Below, piece after piece: positions 25,358-34,094 of a stretch of 64,000 nucleotides of DNA. Both the position numbers and the translations under genes were made by a program. The DNA lies in contig NZ_JAGYXY010000002.1 of NCBI RefSeq assembly GCF_018362775.1, forward strand, positions 124,001 to 188,000, read 5' to 3'. The DNA is from Alistipes montrealensis (GTDB taxonomy: Bacteria > Bacteroidota > Bacteroidia > Bacteroidales > Rikenellaceae). Position 1 is the first letter of the stretch. Each line of letters begins with the position of its first letter. Under the pieces are notes generated by a model. The model worked only from the letters and a program-made list of their open reading frames with translations, searched no databases and was not told the DNA's origin.

Positions 25358-28084
25358 ATGGCAAGAATACTACCGCTTCTCTTCCTCATTATCCCGATCG
25401 CCGCACCGGCACAGACCGCGCAGAAAGAGCGCGAGTACATCCACACCCTGACTTCGGCGGACGGCCACGGCGGACAATTCGTCTGGAAAATGAAGCGCGC
25501 CGGCGAGGTCGGCGTCCGCTCGGAGGAGGTTTCCACGGACAAACTCACAACAGAAGACTGGCTGCCGGCAATAGTGCCGGGAACGGTGCTCAACTCACTG
25601 GTTTACGACGGAGTCTATCCCGAACCTTACTACGGGCTGAACAACAAACTGGAATCGGAACTTATCCCCGATCTTTACCGGGTCGGACGGGATTTCTACA
25701 CCTACTGGTTCCGGACCGAGTTCCGGCTCGACAAAAAGGCATACGGCGGACGGAAAATCTGGCTTCAGGCCGACGGAATCAACTACCGGTCCGAAATATG
25801 GCTCAACGGCAACATGGTGGGCAACACGGCCGGCATGTTCCAGCAGCGCGTGATCGACATCACCGACAAAGTCTCGTTCGACGGAGCGAACGTCCTGGCC
25901 GTGAAGGTCTATCCCGTAGACATGCCCGGCACGATCCGCCCCAAGGGCGGCAAGTCGTTCGGCGCCAGCGGCGAGTTCCAGAACGGCGGCAACGGCGAGA
26001 TCGGCCGCAACGTGACGCAACTGATGACCGTAGGCTGGGATTTCTTTTACCTCGACGGCATCCGCGACCGCAACACCGGCATCTGGCGCGACATCTCGCT
26101 GTTCGCCACCGGACGCGTCCGCCTGGCCCATCCCTTCGTAAAATCCGAACTTTCCAAGCCCGGTTACGACGTGGCGCGCCAGACCGTCTCGGTCGAAGTC
26201 GCCTATCCCGACTACATTCCGCAGAACGTCTGGCGCAAAGCCAAGGTCAGCGGCGAAATCCGGGGCGAAGGCATCCGCTTCGAAAAGGAGGTGTCACTCT
26301 ACCGCGGCGAAGTGAAAGAGGTGGTTTTCACCCCCGAGGAGTTCCCGCAGTTGGTGATCCGCAACCCGCGCCTGTGGTGGCCGCTGAACAAAGGGAAACA
26401 GGAACTTTACGACCTGACGCTGAAAGTCGAATTCGACGGCAAGGTCAGCGACTCGATTTCGACGCGCTTCGGCATCCGGGAAATCGCCTCCACGACCGCC
26501 ACGCCGGACCGTTCGCGCACGTTCAGCATCAACGGCAAACCGCTCTTCATCCGGGGCACGAACTGGCTGCCGGAGGCCATGCTCCGCACGTCGGACGAAC
26601 GCACCTACGCCGAACTGCGCTACACGGCCCAGTCGGGCGTGAACCTCATCCGTTTCTGGGGCGGCGGCATCACCGAATCGGACTATTTCTTCCAGCTTTG
26701 CGACTCGCTGGGCATCCTCGTATGGCAGGAGTTCTGGATGACGGGCGACACCAACCACCCCAACGACGAAGGCATCTACTATTCGAACGTGATTTCGACG
26801 GTGAAGCGCATCCGCAACCATCCATCGCTGGCCTACTACGTCTCCTCGAACGAGAGCACGGAGATGCCGCAGACGGAGCGGCTGCTGGCGCGCCTCGACG
26901 GCACGCGCGGCTACCAGATGCAGTCGGAATGCGGCGGCATCCACGACGGCAGCCCCTACAAGCAGGTCAACATCATGAGCCACTACGAAGACAAGGCTTC
27001 GCCGCGCGGCAGCCGCGTCTACGGCTTCAATCCCGAATACGGCGCCCCGTGCCTGCCGACGGTCGAATGCCTGCGCGAAATGATGGACGACAAGGACCTG
27101 TGGCCCATCAACAAAGAGGTCTGGGACTACTCCGACGGCAACGGCTTCCACCTCATGTCGACACTCTACACCGACATGACCAACGAATACGGCCCCTCGA
27201 AGAGCATCGAGGAGTTCGCCGAAAAGGCGCAGTTCCTGGGAGCGATGAATTACAAGAGCATCTGGGAGGTCTGGAATTACAACAAACTCGGCTACGGCGA
27301 CCGCTACACCTCGGGATTCCTTTACTGGTATCACAATTCGGCCATGCGCCAGGTAGCCGGACGCATGTGGGACTGGTCGCTCGAACCCACCGCAGCGCTT
27401 TATGCCGCACAGAATGCCTGCGAACCCCTCCACCCGCAGTTCGACTACCTGAAAAACACGGTTTCGGTGGTCAACGACCATTACCGCGCCTACCGCAACT
27501 ACAAGGTCTCGGCCGAGGTCTACGACCTCGACATGCGGCGCATCGACGCGCAGTCGGCAGTGGTCGACCTCCCCGAGGACGGGGTTGCGAACGACGTGCT
27601 GACACTGAACTTCGCGGCGTCGAAGACCCCGGTGCAGTTCATCAAACTCAAACTCTTCGACGAGAGCGGCAAACAGGTGGGCGACAACTTCTACTGGCGT
27701 TCGGACAACGAATACAAGGGAGCCAACACGCTCACCGGCCCGGCGACGGCGGGATTCCAGTCGCTCGGGAAACTCGCCAAAACCAAAGTCGCCGCGGCTT
27801 ATGAGACCTCGGCGGACAACACAAACCACTACATCGACCTCCGGCTGAAAAACACGGGCCGCACAGTTGCCTTCTTCACGCAGGTTCAGTGGCTCGACGA
27901 GCGGCGCAAGCCCGTACGTCCCTCGTTCTACACCGATAATTTCATCTGCCTGATGCCGGGCGAAAGCCGGACGGTCCGCATCGAAACGGCGCTCGACAAA
28001 CTCCCCGGGGAGGAATACACGCTTGTCGTGCGGGGCTTCAACCTCGACACGCGCGAATTCAAGGTCAAAATCAAACGCCCGTGA
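25358..28084 (+). CDS. Glycoside hydrolase family 2 (beta-mannosidase / exo-beta-glucosaminidase-like)
   Basis: The 908-residue secreted enzyme (signal peptide MARILPLLFLIIPIAAPAQT) has the GH2 order. A jelly-roll sugar-binding domain comes first (TYWFRTEFRL, IWLQADGINYRSEIWLNG), then an immunoglobulin-like domain, a TIM barrel (from about 370; SINGKPLFIRGTNWLPEAM, NLIRFWGGGITESD) and C-terminal beta domains. The probable acid/base is E499 in SSNES, and the probable nucleophile is E560 in NPEYGAPCLP. The insert FGASGEFQNGGNGEIGRN resembles exo-beta-glucosaminidase/mannosidase members. Exact specificity is not readable. Its stop overlaps the GTG start of the oxidoreductase. Confidence 0.87.
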   Translation: MARILPLLFLIIPIAAPAQTAQKEREYIHTLTSADGHGGQFVWKMKRAGEVGVRSEEVSTDKLTTEDWLPAIVPGTVLNSLVYDGVYPEPYYGLNNKLESELIPDLYRVGRDFYTYWFRTEFRLDKKAYGGRKIWLQADGINYRSEIWLNGNMVGNTAGMFQQRVIDITDKVSFDGANVLAVKVYPVDMPGTIRPKGGKSFGASGEFQNGGNGEIGRNVTQLMTVGWDFFYLDGIRDRNTGIWRDISLFATGRVRLAHPFVKSELSKPGYDVARQTVSVEVAYPDYIPQNVWRKAKVSGEIRGEGIRFEKEVSLYRGEVKEVVFTPEEFPQLVIRNPRLWWPLNKGKQELYDLTLKVEFDGKVSDSISTRFGIREIASTTATPDRSRTFSINGKPLFIRGTNWLPEAMLRTSDERTYAELRYTAQSGVNLIRFWGGGITESDYFFQLCDSLGILVWQEFWMTGDTNHPNDEGIYYSNVISTVKRIRNHPSLAYYVSSNESTEMPQTERLLARLDGTRGYQMQSECGGIHDGSPYKQVNIMSHYEDKASPRGSRVYGFNPEYGAPCLPTVECLREMMDDKDLWPINKEVWDYSDGNGFHLMSTLYTDMTNEYGPSKSIEEFAEKAQFLGAMNYKSIWEVWNYNKLGYGDRYTSGFLYWYHNSAMRQVAGRMWDWSLEPTAALYAAQNACEPLHPQFDYLKNTVSVVNDHYRAYRNYKVSAEVYDLDMRRIDAQSAVVDLPEDGVANDVLTLNFAASKTPVQFIKLKLFDESGKQVGDNFYWRSDNEYKGANTLTGPATAGFQSLGKLAKTKVAAAYETSADNTNHYIDLRLKNTGRTVAFFTQVQWLDERRKPVRPSFYTDNFICLMPGESRTVRIETALDKLPGEEYTLVVRGFNLDTREFKVKIKRP

Positions 28085-29943
28085 AACTTTCGCTGCATAT
28101 CCTCTTCCTCGTGCTGGCCCTGGGAACCCAAGCCCGCACACGCTCCTACGACGTAGTGATCGTAGGCGGAACTCCCGCAGGGATCACCGCCGCCATCGCC
28201 GCCGCACGCGAAGGAAAAAGCAGTGTCATCCTGGAACGTTCGGCTCACATCGGCGGACTCCCGGCCAACGGACTGGGAGCCACGGACATCGCTACACGGG
28301 GCGCTACGGCGGGACTGTTCGCCCGCTTCGTGACGCTGAACAAAGCCCATTACACCGAAAAATACGGCGCAGATTCCCCGCAGGCGCGCGATTGCAGCGA
28401 CGGATACCATTTCGAGCCTTCGGTAGCCGTAGAGAGTTTCCGGCAAATGCTCGCCGAGGCGGGCCCCGGACGGATTACGGTCCTGACCGGCCGCCAGTTC
28501 GACGCCGAGGCGCGCTACGTCGAGAAGCGGGGCGAGCGGATCGTCTCGATCCGTATCCTCGACCGTACGACGGGCCGGGAGGAGCACTACCGCGGCGCGG
28601 TGTTCATCGACGCGACCTACGAGGGCGACCTGGGCGCCGCAGCCGGGGTTCCGTTCCGGACCGGACGCGAAGGGGCCGACGAATACGGCGAACCCTGCGC
28701 CGGGAAGATTTACCGCTGGTGGAAACACGGCCCCGACGCCGAGGGCACGACCTACGAGGGCGACGACGCCATCCAGGCTTACAACTACCGCCTCTGTTTG
28801 ACCGACGACCCGCAAAACCGGCTGGCCGTCCCCAAACCCGAAAACTACGACCGTGAAGAGTTCGCTTCGTTGGTCGGCGACGTACTGGACGGCCGCAACA
28901 CGGATGCCCGTTACCGGAACGCAGATTCGGCGACGATCGCCCGGAATCGCCGGCGCATCGAAGCCGGGGAGCGGACCTCGGCTCCCGGCGACGCATGGGG
29001 AATGGCCAAAGTGACGAGCATGACCCGGCTGCCCAACGCCAAGACGGACGCCAACAACCAACACCTCGCGCTTATCTCCACCGACCTGCCCGAAGAGAAC
29101 TGGCCGTGGCCGACCGCCGGCTGGGCGTGGCGCGACCGCTTCGCCCGGCGCCTGCGCGACTACACGCTGGGCCTGCTGTGGTTCGCCCAGCACGACGAGT
29201 CGCTGCCGGCGCACTTCCGCAAAGAGTGCCTACGGTGGGGCCTCGCCGCCGACGAATACCGCGACAACGGCGGATTTCCGCGCCAGGTATACGTCCGCGA
29301 GGGCCGGCGGCTGGAGGGTTGCTATTTTTTCACCGCCAAAGACGCCCTGCCCGAAGCCGAGGGGAAGCGTCCGCCGCTCCACAGCAGTTCGGTTACCGCA
29401 AGCCACTATGCCCTCGACTCGCACGCCGTGCGCAAACGCGAGGCGGGGCGCATACACCTCGACGGGTTTTTCAGCCACCCGACGGCCGTCTATACGGTTC
29501 CTTACGGCGTGATGGTCCCCCGGAAGATCGAAAACCTGCTCTTCCCGACAGCCGTTTCGGGCAGCCACGTCGGATTCTCGACCCTGCGCATGGAACCCTG
29601 CTGGATGGCCCTGGGCGAAGCTGCCGGGACAGCCGCGGCGCTGGCCATCGACGCCCGGACGGACGTTCGCGGGATTGCGGCGGACTCGCTGCAGGGACGG
29701 CTGCTCCGCCACGGGGCGACGCTGGTCTACCTGCGGGATATGAAACCCGGCGATCCCGATTACGCCCAAGCGCAGCGGCTGGCGCTGCGGGGCTTTTTCC
29801 CCGAATGGGAAGCCGGGCTCGACCGCGTGACGGACGAAAGCACGGCCCGGTTGTGGAGTTCGCTCGCGGGGCGCGAGGTAACGGCAGACGGCAAAACCAC
29901 CCGGCGCGAATGGTTACGCCGGTTACAAACCACTTCGAAATAA
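28081..29943 (+). CDS. Secreted FAD-dependent oxidoreductase
   Basis: The 620-residue protein has a signal peptide (MKLSLHILFLVLALGTQA), then a dinucleotide fold (YDVVIVGGTPAGITAAIAAA, then VILERSAHIGGLPANGLGATD) and the C-terminal FAD segment LFPTAVSGSHVGFSTLRMEPCWMALGEAAG. It belongs to the FAD_oxidored group common in Bacteroidota PULs, sometimes annotated as xanthan lyase without good reason. The substrate is unknown; an oxidised or modified sugar is an inference from context. It starts at GTG, overlapping the GH2 stop by four bases, which implies coupled expression. An exported flavoprotein would need FAD outside the cytoplasm or co-folded export. Confidence 0.83.
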   Translation: MKLSLHILFLVLALGTQARTRSYDVVIVGGTPAGITAAIAAAREGKSSVILERSAHIGGLPANGLGATDIATRGATAGLFARFVTLNKAHYTEKYGADSPQARDCSDGYHFEPSVAVESFRQMLAEAGPGRITVLTGRQFDAEARYVEKRGERIVSIRILDRTTGREEHYRGAVFIDATYEGDLGAAAGVPFRTGREGADEYGEPCAGKIYRWWKHGPDAEGTTYEGDDAIQAYNYRLCLTDDPQNRLAVPKPENYDREEFASLVGDVLDGRNTDARYRNADSATIARNRRRIEAGERTSAPGDAWGMAKVTSMTRLPNAKTDANNQHLALISTDLPEENWPWPTAGWAWRDRFARRLRDYTLGLLWFAQHDESLPAHFRKECLRWGLAADEYRDNGGFPRQVYVREGRRLEGCYFFTAKDALPEAEGKRPPLHSSSVTASHYALDSHAVRKREAGRIHLDGFFSHPTAVYTVPYGVMVPRKIENLLFPTAVSGSHVGFSTLRMEPCWMALGEAAGTAAALAIDARTDVRGIAADSLQGRLLRHGATLVYLRDMKPGDPDYAQAQRLALRGFFPEWEAGLDRVTDESTARLWSSLAGREVTADGKTTRREWLRRLQTTSK

Positions 29944-29968
29944 TCCAATAACCAACACGAAAGCGTAT

Positions 29969-31372
29969 ATGAAACACAAACTCTCCTTTTTCAGCATTTT
30001 TATGATCGTCGGAACGATGATGTTGTGCTGCAACAACTGCAGCAAGGACGATTCCGGCAGCAGTAACACCGGAAAGTCGTACCTGCGGGTCAGCTTCAGC
30101 GAGAAGATGGTGGGCAACGGCTCCGGTTCGTTCGAGGTCTTTATCTCGTCGAATGCCGAATGGACCGCCGAACCGCGCAGCAAATGGCTCAGCGTAGACC
30201 GCAGCAAAGGCAAAGGCGACCTGGCGGTCCGCATCTCCTTCGAAGCGAACGACACGGAGAAACGCACGGGTATCGTCCGTTTCAACGCCGACGGGGTCAA
30301 CCCCGTCGAGGTGGCTGTCACACAGTCGGCGCTGACATTCACCAACCCCATCACCATCGGGGGCAATATCGCGACGATGCCCGACCCGTATATCGTACGC
30401 GACGGCGATTATTACTACACCTGCAAGGCGAGCGGCAACGGCATCGCCATCTCGCGCTCCACGCGGCTCACCATGATCAACAGCACCACCAAGAAGTGGA
30501 GCCTGCCCTACGAAGGTCCCACCAAGCCGTGGAACATCGCCGACCTCTGGGCGCCCGAACTGTTCCACATCGGCGACCGCTGGTATGTCTACTACGCCGC
30601 CGGACGCCGCGGCCAGGACGGAATCGAAGGGTACGCCACGCAGCGCAGCGGCACGCTCCGCTCGAAGACCGACGACCCGCTGGGCGAATGGGAAGACATG
30701 GGCATGCTCTACACGGGAGACAACTACCAGCCCGGCATCAAACCCACGATCGAGAATACGGAATATGCGATCGACCTGACGACGTTCGAGCTCAAGGGAC
30801 AGCGTTATGCCGTCTGGTCGGGCAACGAAAAGACCAACAGCATCCAGCAGATCCGCATCGCCAAGATGTCGAACCCCTACACCATCTCCTCGTCGCTCGT
30901 CGAAATCTCGACCCCGACGCAGTCCTGGGAAACAATGGACGGACGGCAAATCAACGAGGGTCCCGCCGTGCTGATCAACGAGGCGAAGGGAAAACTCTTC
31001 ATCGTCTACTCCTGCAATCCCTCGTGGACCAAGAACTACCGGCTGGCGTGGCTGATGCTCGACATGAACAGCGGCGACCCGATGAACCCCGGCGACTGGC
31101 AGAAGTCGAGCAATTACGTCTTCTGGCGCTGCGACAACACGAAAGACCCGGTATCGGGCGTCAACGGACTGGGCCACTGCACCTTCACCAAGTCGCCCGA
31201 CGGAACCGAGGACTGGATCGTCTATCACGCCATGCGCTATTCCGACGGCGGTTGGGGCGAACGCTACCCCTTCGTCGAGAAATTCACGTGGAACGCCGAC
31301 GGAACGCCCAACTTCGGGACCGGCGCCGGATGGGGCGAATCGCTGCTGCTGCCTTCGGGAGAAACCCTCTAA
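29969..31372 (+). CDS. BACON-domain glycoside hydrolase family 43 lipoprotein
   Basis: The 467-residue protein has a signal peptide with a lipobox-like MMLCC near residue 20. A BACON-type domain follows (about 40-120; SSNAEWTAEPRSKWLSVDRS, FNADGVNPVEVAVTQSA), often carbohydrate- or mucin-binding. The GH43 five-blade propeller comes next. Its catalytic triad is visible as D139 in TMPDPYIVRDGDYYY (base), D269 in EYAIDLTTF (pKa modulator) and E330 in RQINEGPAVL (acid). GH43 enzymes are mostly alpha-L-arabinofuranosidases, beta-xylosidases or galactosidases; the subfamily is not certain. Confidence 0.87.
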   Translation: MKHKLSFFSIFMIVGTMMLCCNNCSKDDSGSSNTGKSYLRVSFSEKMVGNGSGSFEVFISSNAEWTAEPRSKWLSVDRSKGKGDLAVRISFEANDTEKRTGIVRFNADGVNPVEVAVTQSALTFTNPITIGGNIATMPDPYIVRDGDYYYTCKASGNGIAISRSTRLTMINSTTKKWSLPYEGPTKPWNIADLWAPELFHIGDRWYVYYAAGRRGQDGIEGYATQRSGTLRSKTDDPLGEWEDMGMLYTGDNYQPGIKPTIENTEYAIDLTTFELKGQRYAVWSGNEKTNSIQQIRIAKMSNPYTISSSLVEISTPTQSWETMDGRQINEGPAVLINEAKGKLFIVYSCNPSWTKNYRLAWLMLDMNSGDPMNPGDWQKSSNYVFWRCDNTKDPVSGVNGLGHCTFTKSPDGTEDWIVYHAMRYSDGGWGERYPFVEKFTWNADGTPNFGTGAGWGESLLLPSGETL

Positions 31373-31420
31373 ACACCACCGTATTCGTAAACCAAACTGA
31401 ATAATACCACCGAAAACCGC

Positions 31421-32617
31421 ATGAAAAAGTTTATTTTAGTTGCACAGACCCTGCTGTTGCTCGCAACGGCCTCGAATGTCCAGGCGCAGAAAAGCTACGA
31501 CCTGAAGCATTTCCCGAAAGGCTGCCAACCCGAAGAGATCGGCGTGAGGCTCACCGAGCGCTACCTCCAGACCCCGCATTCGCACTGGGGCGACATCAAA
31601 TCGAAATACAAGGTGACGCTGATCACCTACCCCGACGTTTGCGCGTGGCTGGGCGCCCTGTGGTTCACCACGGGAACCGGCAACGACAGCCTCTACACCC
31701 GGCTCGTGGAGCGTTTCGAACCGCTGTTCACCACGCAGAAGAACCTGCAGCCCGAGCTGTTCCCCAAGGCCCACAACGTCGTCGATTTCTACGTCTTCGG
31801 CGCCGTGCCCCTGGAGATTTACAAGCGCAACCACGATCCGAAATACCTGGAACTGGGTATGAAGTACGCCGACGGCCAGTGGGAACTCCCCGAGAACCCG
31901 CAGCACTACAAACAGTTGTCCGAGGCAAAGCAGTACGCCGAACAGGATTACTCGTGGCAGACGCGCCTCTGGGTCGACGACATGTTCATGATCACGGACC
32001 TGCAGGCCCAGGCCTACCTGGTCACCGGCGATAAGAAATACATCGACCGTGCAGCCCGCGAAATGGCGCTCTACCTCGACCGCATCCAGCGCCCCAACGG
32101 ACTCTTCTACCACCACACCGGCACGCCCTTCTTCTGGGGCCGCGGCGACGGATGGATGGCTGTCGGCATGGCCGAGATGCTGCGGATGCTCCCGAAGGAC
32201 AACCCCTATCGTCCGCGCGTCGAAAAGGCTTACCGGCAGATGATGGAGACGCTGCTGCGCTACCAGGCTTACGACGGCATGTGGCGGCAGATCATCGACG
32301 ACCCGAACTCGTGGAAGGAGACCTCCTCGACGGCGATGTTCACCTATGCGATGATCCTCGGCGTGAAGAACGGCTGGCTGGACAAGAAGATCTACGGCAC
32401 GGCTGCCCGCAAAGCGTGGATCACGCTGCTCTCCTACCTCGACGAGCAGGACAACCTGCGCAACGTCTGCGAAGGGACGGGCGCCAAAAACAGCGCCGAG
32501 TGGTACCAGAACCGCCGCCGCCTGACCGGCGACATGCACGGACAGGCCGCCCTGCTGTGGTGCGCCTATGCGCTCTCCTGCGACGTGAAACCGTATAAAC
32601 TGGCCCCGAACCGGTAA
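31421..32617 (+). CDS. Glycoside hydrolase family 105 unsaturated glycuronyl hydrolase (copy 1)
   Basis: The 398-residue enzyme has a signal peptide (MKKFILVAQTLLLLATASNVQA) and the alpha/alpha-barrel of GH88/GH105. The paired Asp of RLWVDDMFM (D186-D187), the FFWGRGDGW segment (R241 to W245) and WKETSSTAMFTYAM match the family. GH105 removes the 4,5-unsaturated uronic acid left at chain ends by polysaccharide lyases, via hydration of the double bond. The next gene is a clear paralogue. No lyase is encoded nearby. Confidence 0.88.
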   Translation: MKKFILVAQTLLLLATASNVQAQKSYDLKHFPKGCQPEEIGVRLTERYLQTPHSHWGDIKSKYKVTLITYPDVCAWLGALWFTTGTGNDSLYTRLVERFEPLFTTQKNLQPELFPKAHNVVDFYVFGAVPLEIYKRNHDPKYLELGMKYADGQWELPENPQHYKQLSEAKQYAEQDYSWQTRLWVDDMFMITDLQAQAYLVTGDKKYIDRAAREMALYLDRIQRPNGLFYHHTGTPFFWGRGDGWMAVGMAEMLRMLPKDNPYRPRVEKAYRQMMETLLRYQAYDGMWRQIIDDPNSWKETSSTAMFTYAMILGVKNGWLDKKIYGTAARKAWITLLSYLDEQDNLRNVCEGTGAKNSAEWYQNRRRLTGDMHGQAALLWCAYALSCDVKPYKLAPNR

Positions 32618-32629
32618 ACAAATCCCATT

Positions 32630-33934
32630 ATGAGCAAAATCCTGAAATCAGTCCTCCTCGGAATCACCCTCGCCGGGCTGTGCCTGGCGGCGTGCACCGA
32701 AAAGGCGACCACCGGCACGGGCGTAAAACCCAAGCCTACGCCCGACCCGACGCCCGGAGTCGAAGATTACGACCTGGTCAACTTTCCCGACCGGAAAGAT
32801 CCCAAGACCGTAGGCGAAGGCGTCGTGGAACTCTTCATCCGCTCGGGAAACTCCAACTGGGGTGACATGCACTCCAGTTCGAAAAGCACGCTGACCTCCT
32901 ATCCCGACATCTGCGCCTGGCTGGGAGCGTTCTGGTACGCCGAAGCATCGGGGAACAACGACCTGTTCAACCGCCTGGTAGCAAAATTCGACCAGTTCCT
33001 CGAAGTGGACGACAAGAGCATCGAGCCCAACAAGAGCCTCGTGACGAAGATTCCCCGCACGGAAAACAATGCCGTAGACTACAACATCTTCGGCGCTGTG
33101 CCGCTCCACATCTACTACGTCAAGAAACAGCGGGGCGCGGCCGAAAAGGACATCAAAAAGTACCTCGATCTGGGCCTTCGTTACGCCGACCAGCAGTGGG
33201 AACTGCCGACCGACACGAAATACACCGAGAAACTGCCCAATGCAAAAAAATGGCACGACCAGGGCTATTCGTACCAGACGCGCCTGTGGATCGACGACAT
33301 GTTCATGATCACGGCGCTCCAGGCACAGGCTTACCTGGCTACGGGCGACGAAAAGTATATCGAACGCGCTGCCAAGGAGATGATCCTCTACCTCGACCAG
33401 TTGCCGGGCGAGAACGGAGTCTTCTACCACGCACCCACCGCCAAATTCTTCTGGGCCCGCGGCAACGGATGGATGGCCGTGGGTATGCCCGAGATGCTGC
33501 GGATGCTCCCCAAAGATGCGAAATACGACGCCTACCGCAGCCGGATACTCGCCGAATACAAAAAAATGATGGCCACGCTGAGCGCCTATCAGTACGACAG
33601 CGGCCTGTGGGGGCAGTTGATCTATCCCAACCAGGGCGACATGTGGGAGGAGACCTCCGGATCGGCGATGTTCACCTACGCGATGATCCTCGGCGTGAAG
33701 AACGGCTGGCTCGACGAGAAAACCTACGGCGCCGTGGCCCGCAAAGGCTGGCTGGGACTCCAGACCTATCTGCGGACCGACTTTGAAATCCGGAACGTCT
33801 GTTGCGGAACCGGGGCCGGCTCAAGTTACGCCTACTACCGCGACCGGGAAAAATACACCGGCGACCTGCACGGACAGGCTGCCGTGATGTGGTGCGCCTA
33901 CGCACTGACCGAACTGGCAAACGAACAAAAATAA
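32630..33934 (+). CDS. Glycoside hydrolase family 105 lipoprotein (copy 2)
   Basis: The 434-residue paralogue of the preceding gene has a lipoprotein signal (LCLAACTEK) and a Pro/Thr-rich linker. The same barrel follows, with RLWIDDMFM (D222-D223), FFWARGNGW (R277 on) and EETSGSAMFTYAM. The two copies are alike over almost the whole barrel, so they arose by tandem duplication. The lipid anchor suggests that this copy sits on a membrane, while copy 1 is probably periplasmic. They may differ in linkage or sugar preference. Confidence 0.87.
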   Translation: MSKILKSVLLGITLAGLCLAACTEKATTGTGVKPKPTPDPTPGVEDYDLVNFPDRKDPKTVGEGVVELFIRSGNSNWGDMHSSSKSTLTSYPDICAWLGAFWYAEASGNNDLFNRLVAKFDQFLEVDDKSIEPNKSLVTKIPRTENNAVDYNIFGAVPLHIYYVKKQRGAAEKDIKKYLDLGLRYADQQWELPTDTKYTEKLPNAKKWHDQGYSYQTRLWIDDMFMITALQAQAYLATGDEKYIERAAKEMILYLDQLPGENGVFYHAPTAKFFWARGNGWMAVGMPEMLRMLPKDAKYDAYRSRILAEYKKMMATLSAYQYDSGLWGQLIYPNQGDMWEETSGSAMFTYAMILGVKNGWLDEKTYGAVARKGWLGLQTYLRTDFEIRNVCCGTGAGSSYAYYRDREKYTGDLHGQAAVMWCAYALTELANEQK

Positions 33935-33972
33935 ACATCTCGAAAACAAACCTAAAACTCTCCTGCAAGCCT

Positions 33973-33999
33973 ATGAAAAAACCACAGCAGACCGAATGA
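33973..33999 (+). CDS. Possible leader micro-ORF before susC (MKKPQQTE)
   Basis: An eight-codon frame with ATG and TGA lies 95 bases upstream of susC. Its stop is inside the 5' arm of the first of three consecutive stems. There is no homology to judge by; the call rests on position only, and it could be a remnant. Confidence 0.3.
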   Translation: MKKPQQTE

Positions 34000-34055
34000 A
34001 GGAACATTCGGTCCGGGACGAAACCCTCCTCCCGGACCGCGGGCTCCACGGCCCG
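33990..34055 (+). promoter_or_regulatory. Three consecutive stems in the susC leader, two mutually exclusive
   Basis: GACCGAAT (33990-33997) pairs with ATTCGGTC (34006-34013). GGTCCGGG (34010-34017) pairs with CCCGGACC (34031-34038). CGGGC (34040-34044) pairs with GCCCG (34051-34055). The first and second stems share bases 34010-34013, so only one can be complete. This looks like an attenuation or mRNA-stabilising device between the enzyme genes and susCD. Confidence 0.55.
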
Positions 34056-34094
34056 AACAACCCCGAATTATCATCATCAATCATCTAAAACCGT

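Noticed and set aside
26294..28141. 615-residue minus-strand frame across the GH2 gene
   Set aside because: Antisense shadow of the GH2 gene; no start context or motif.
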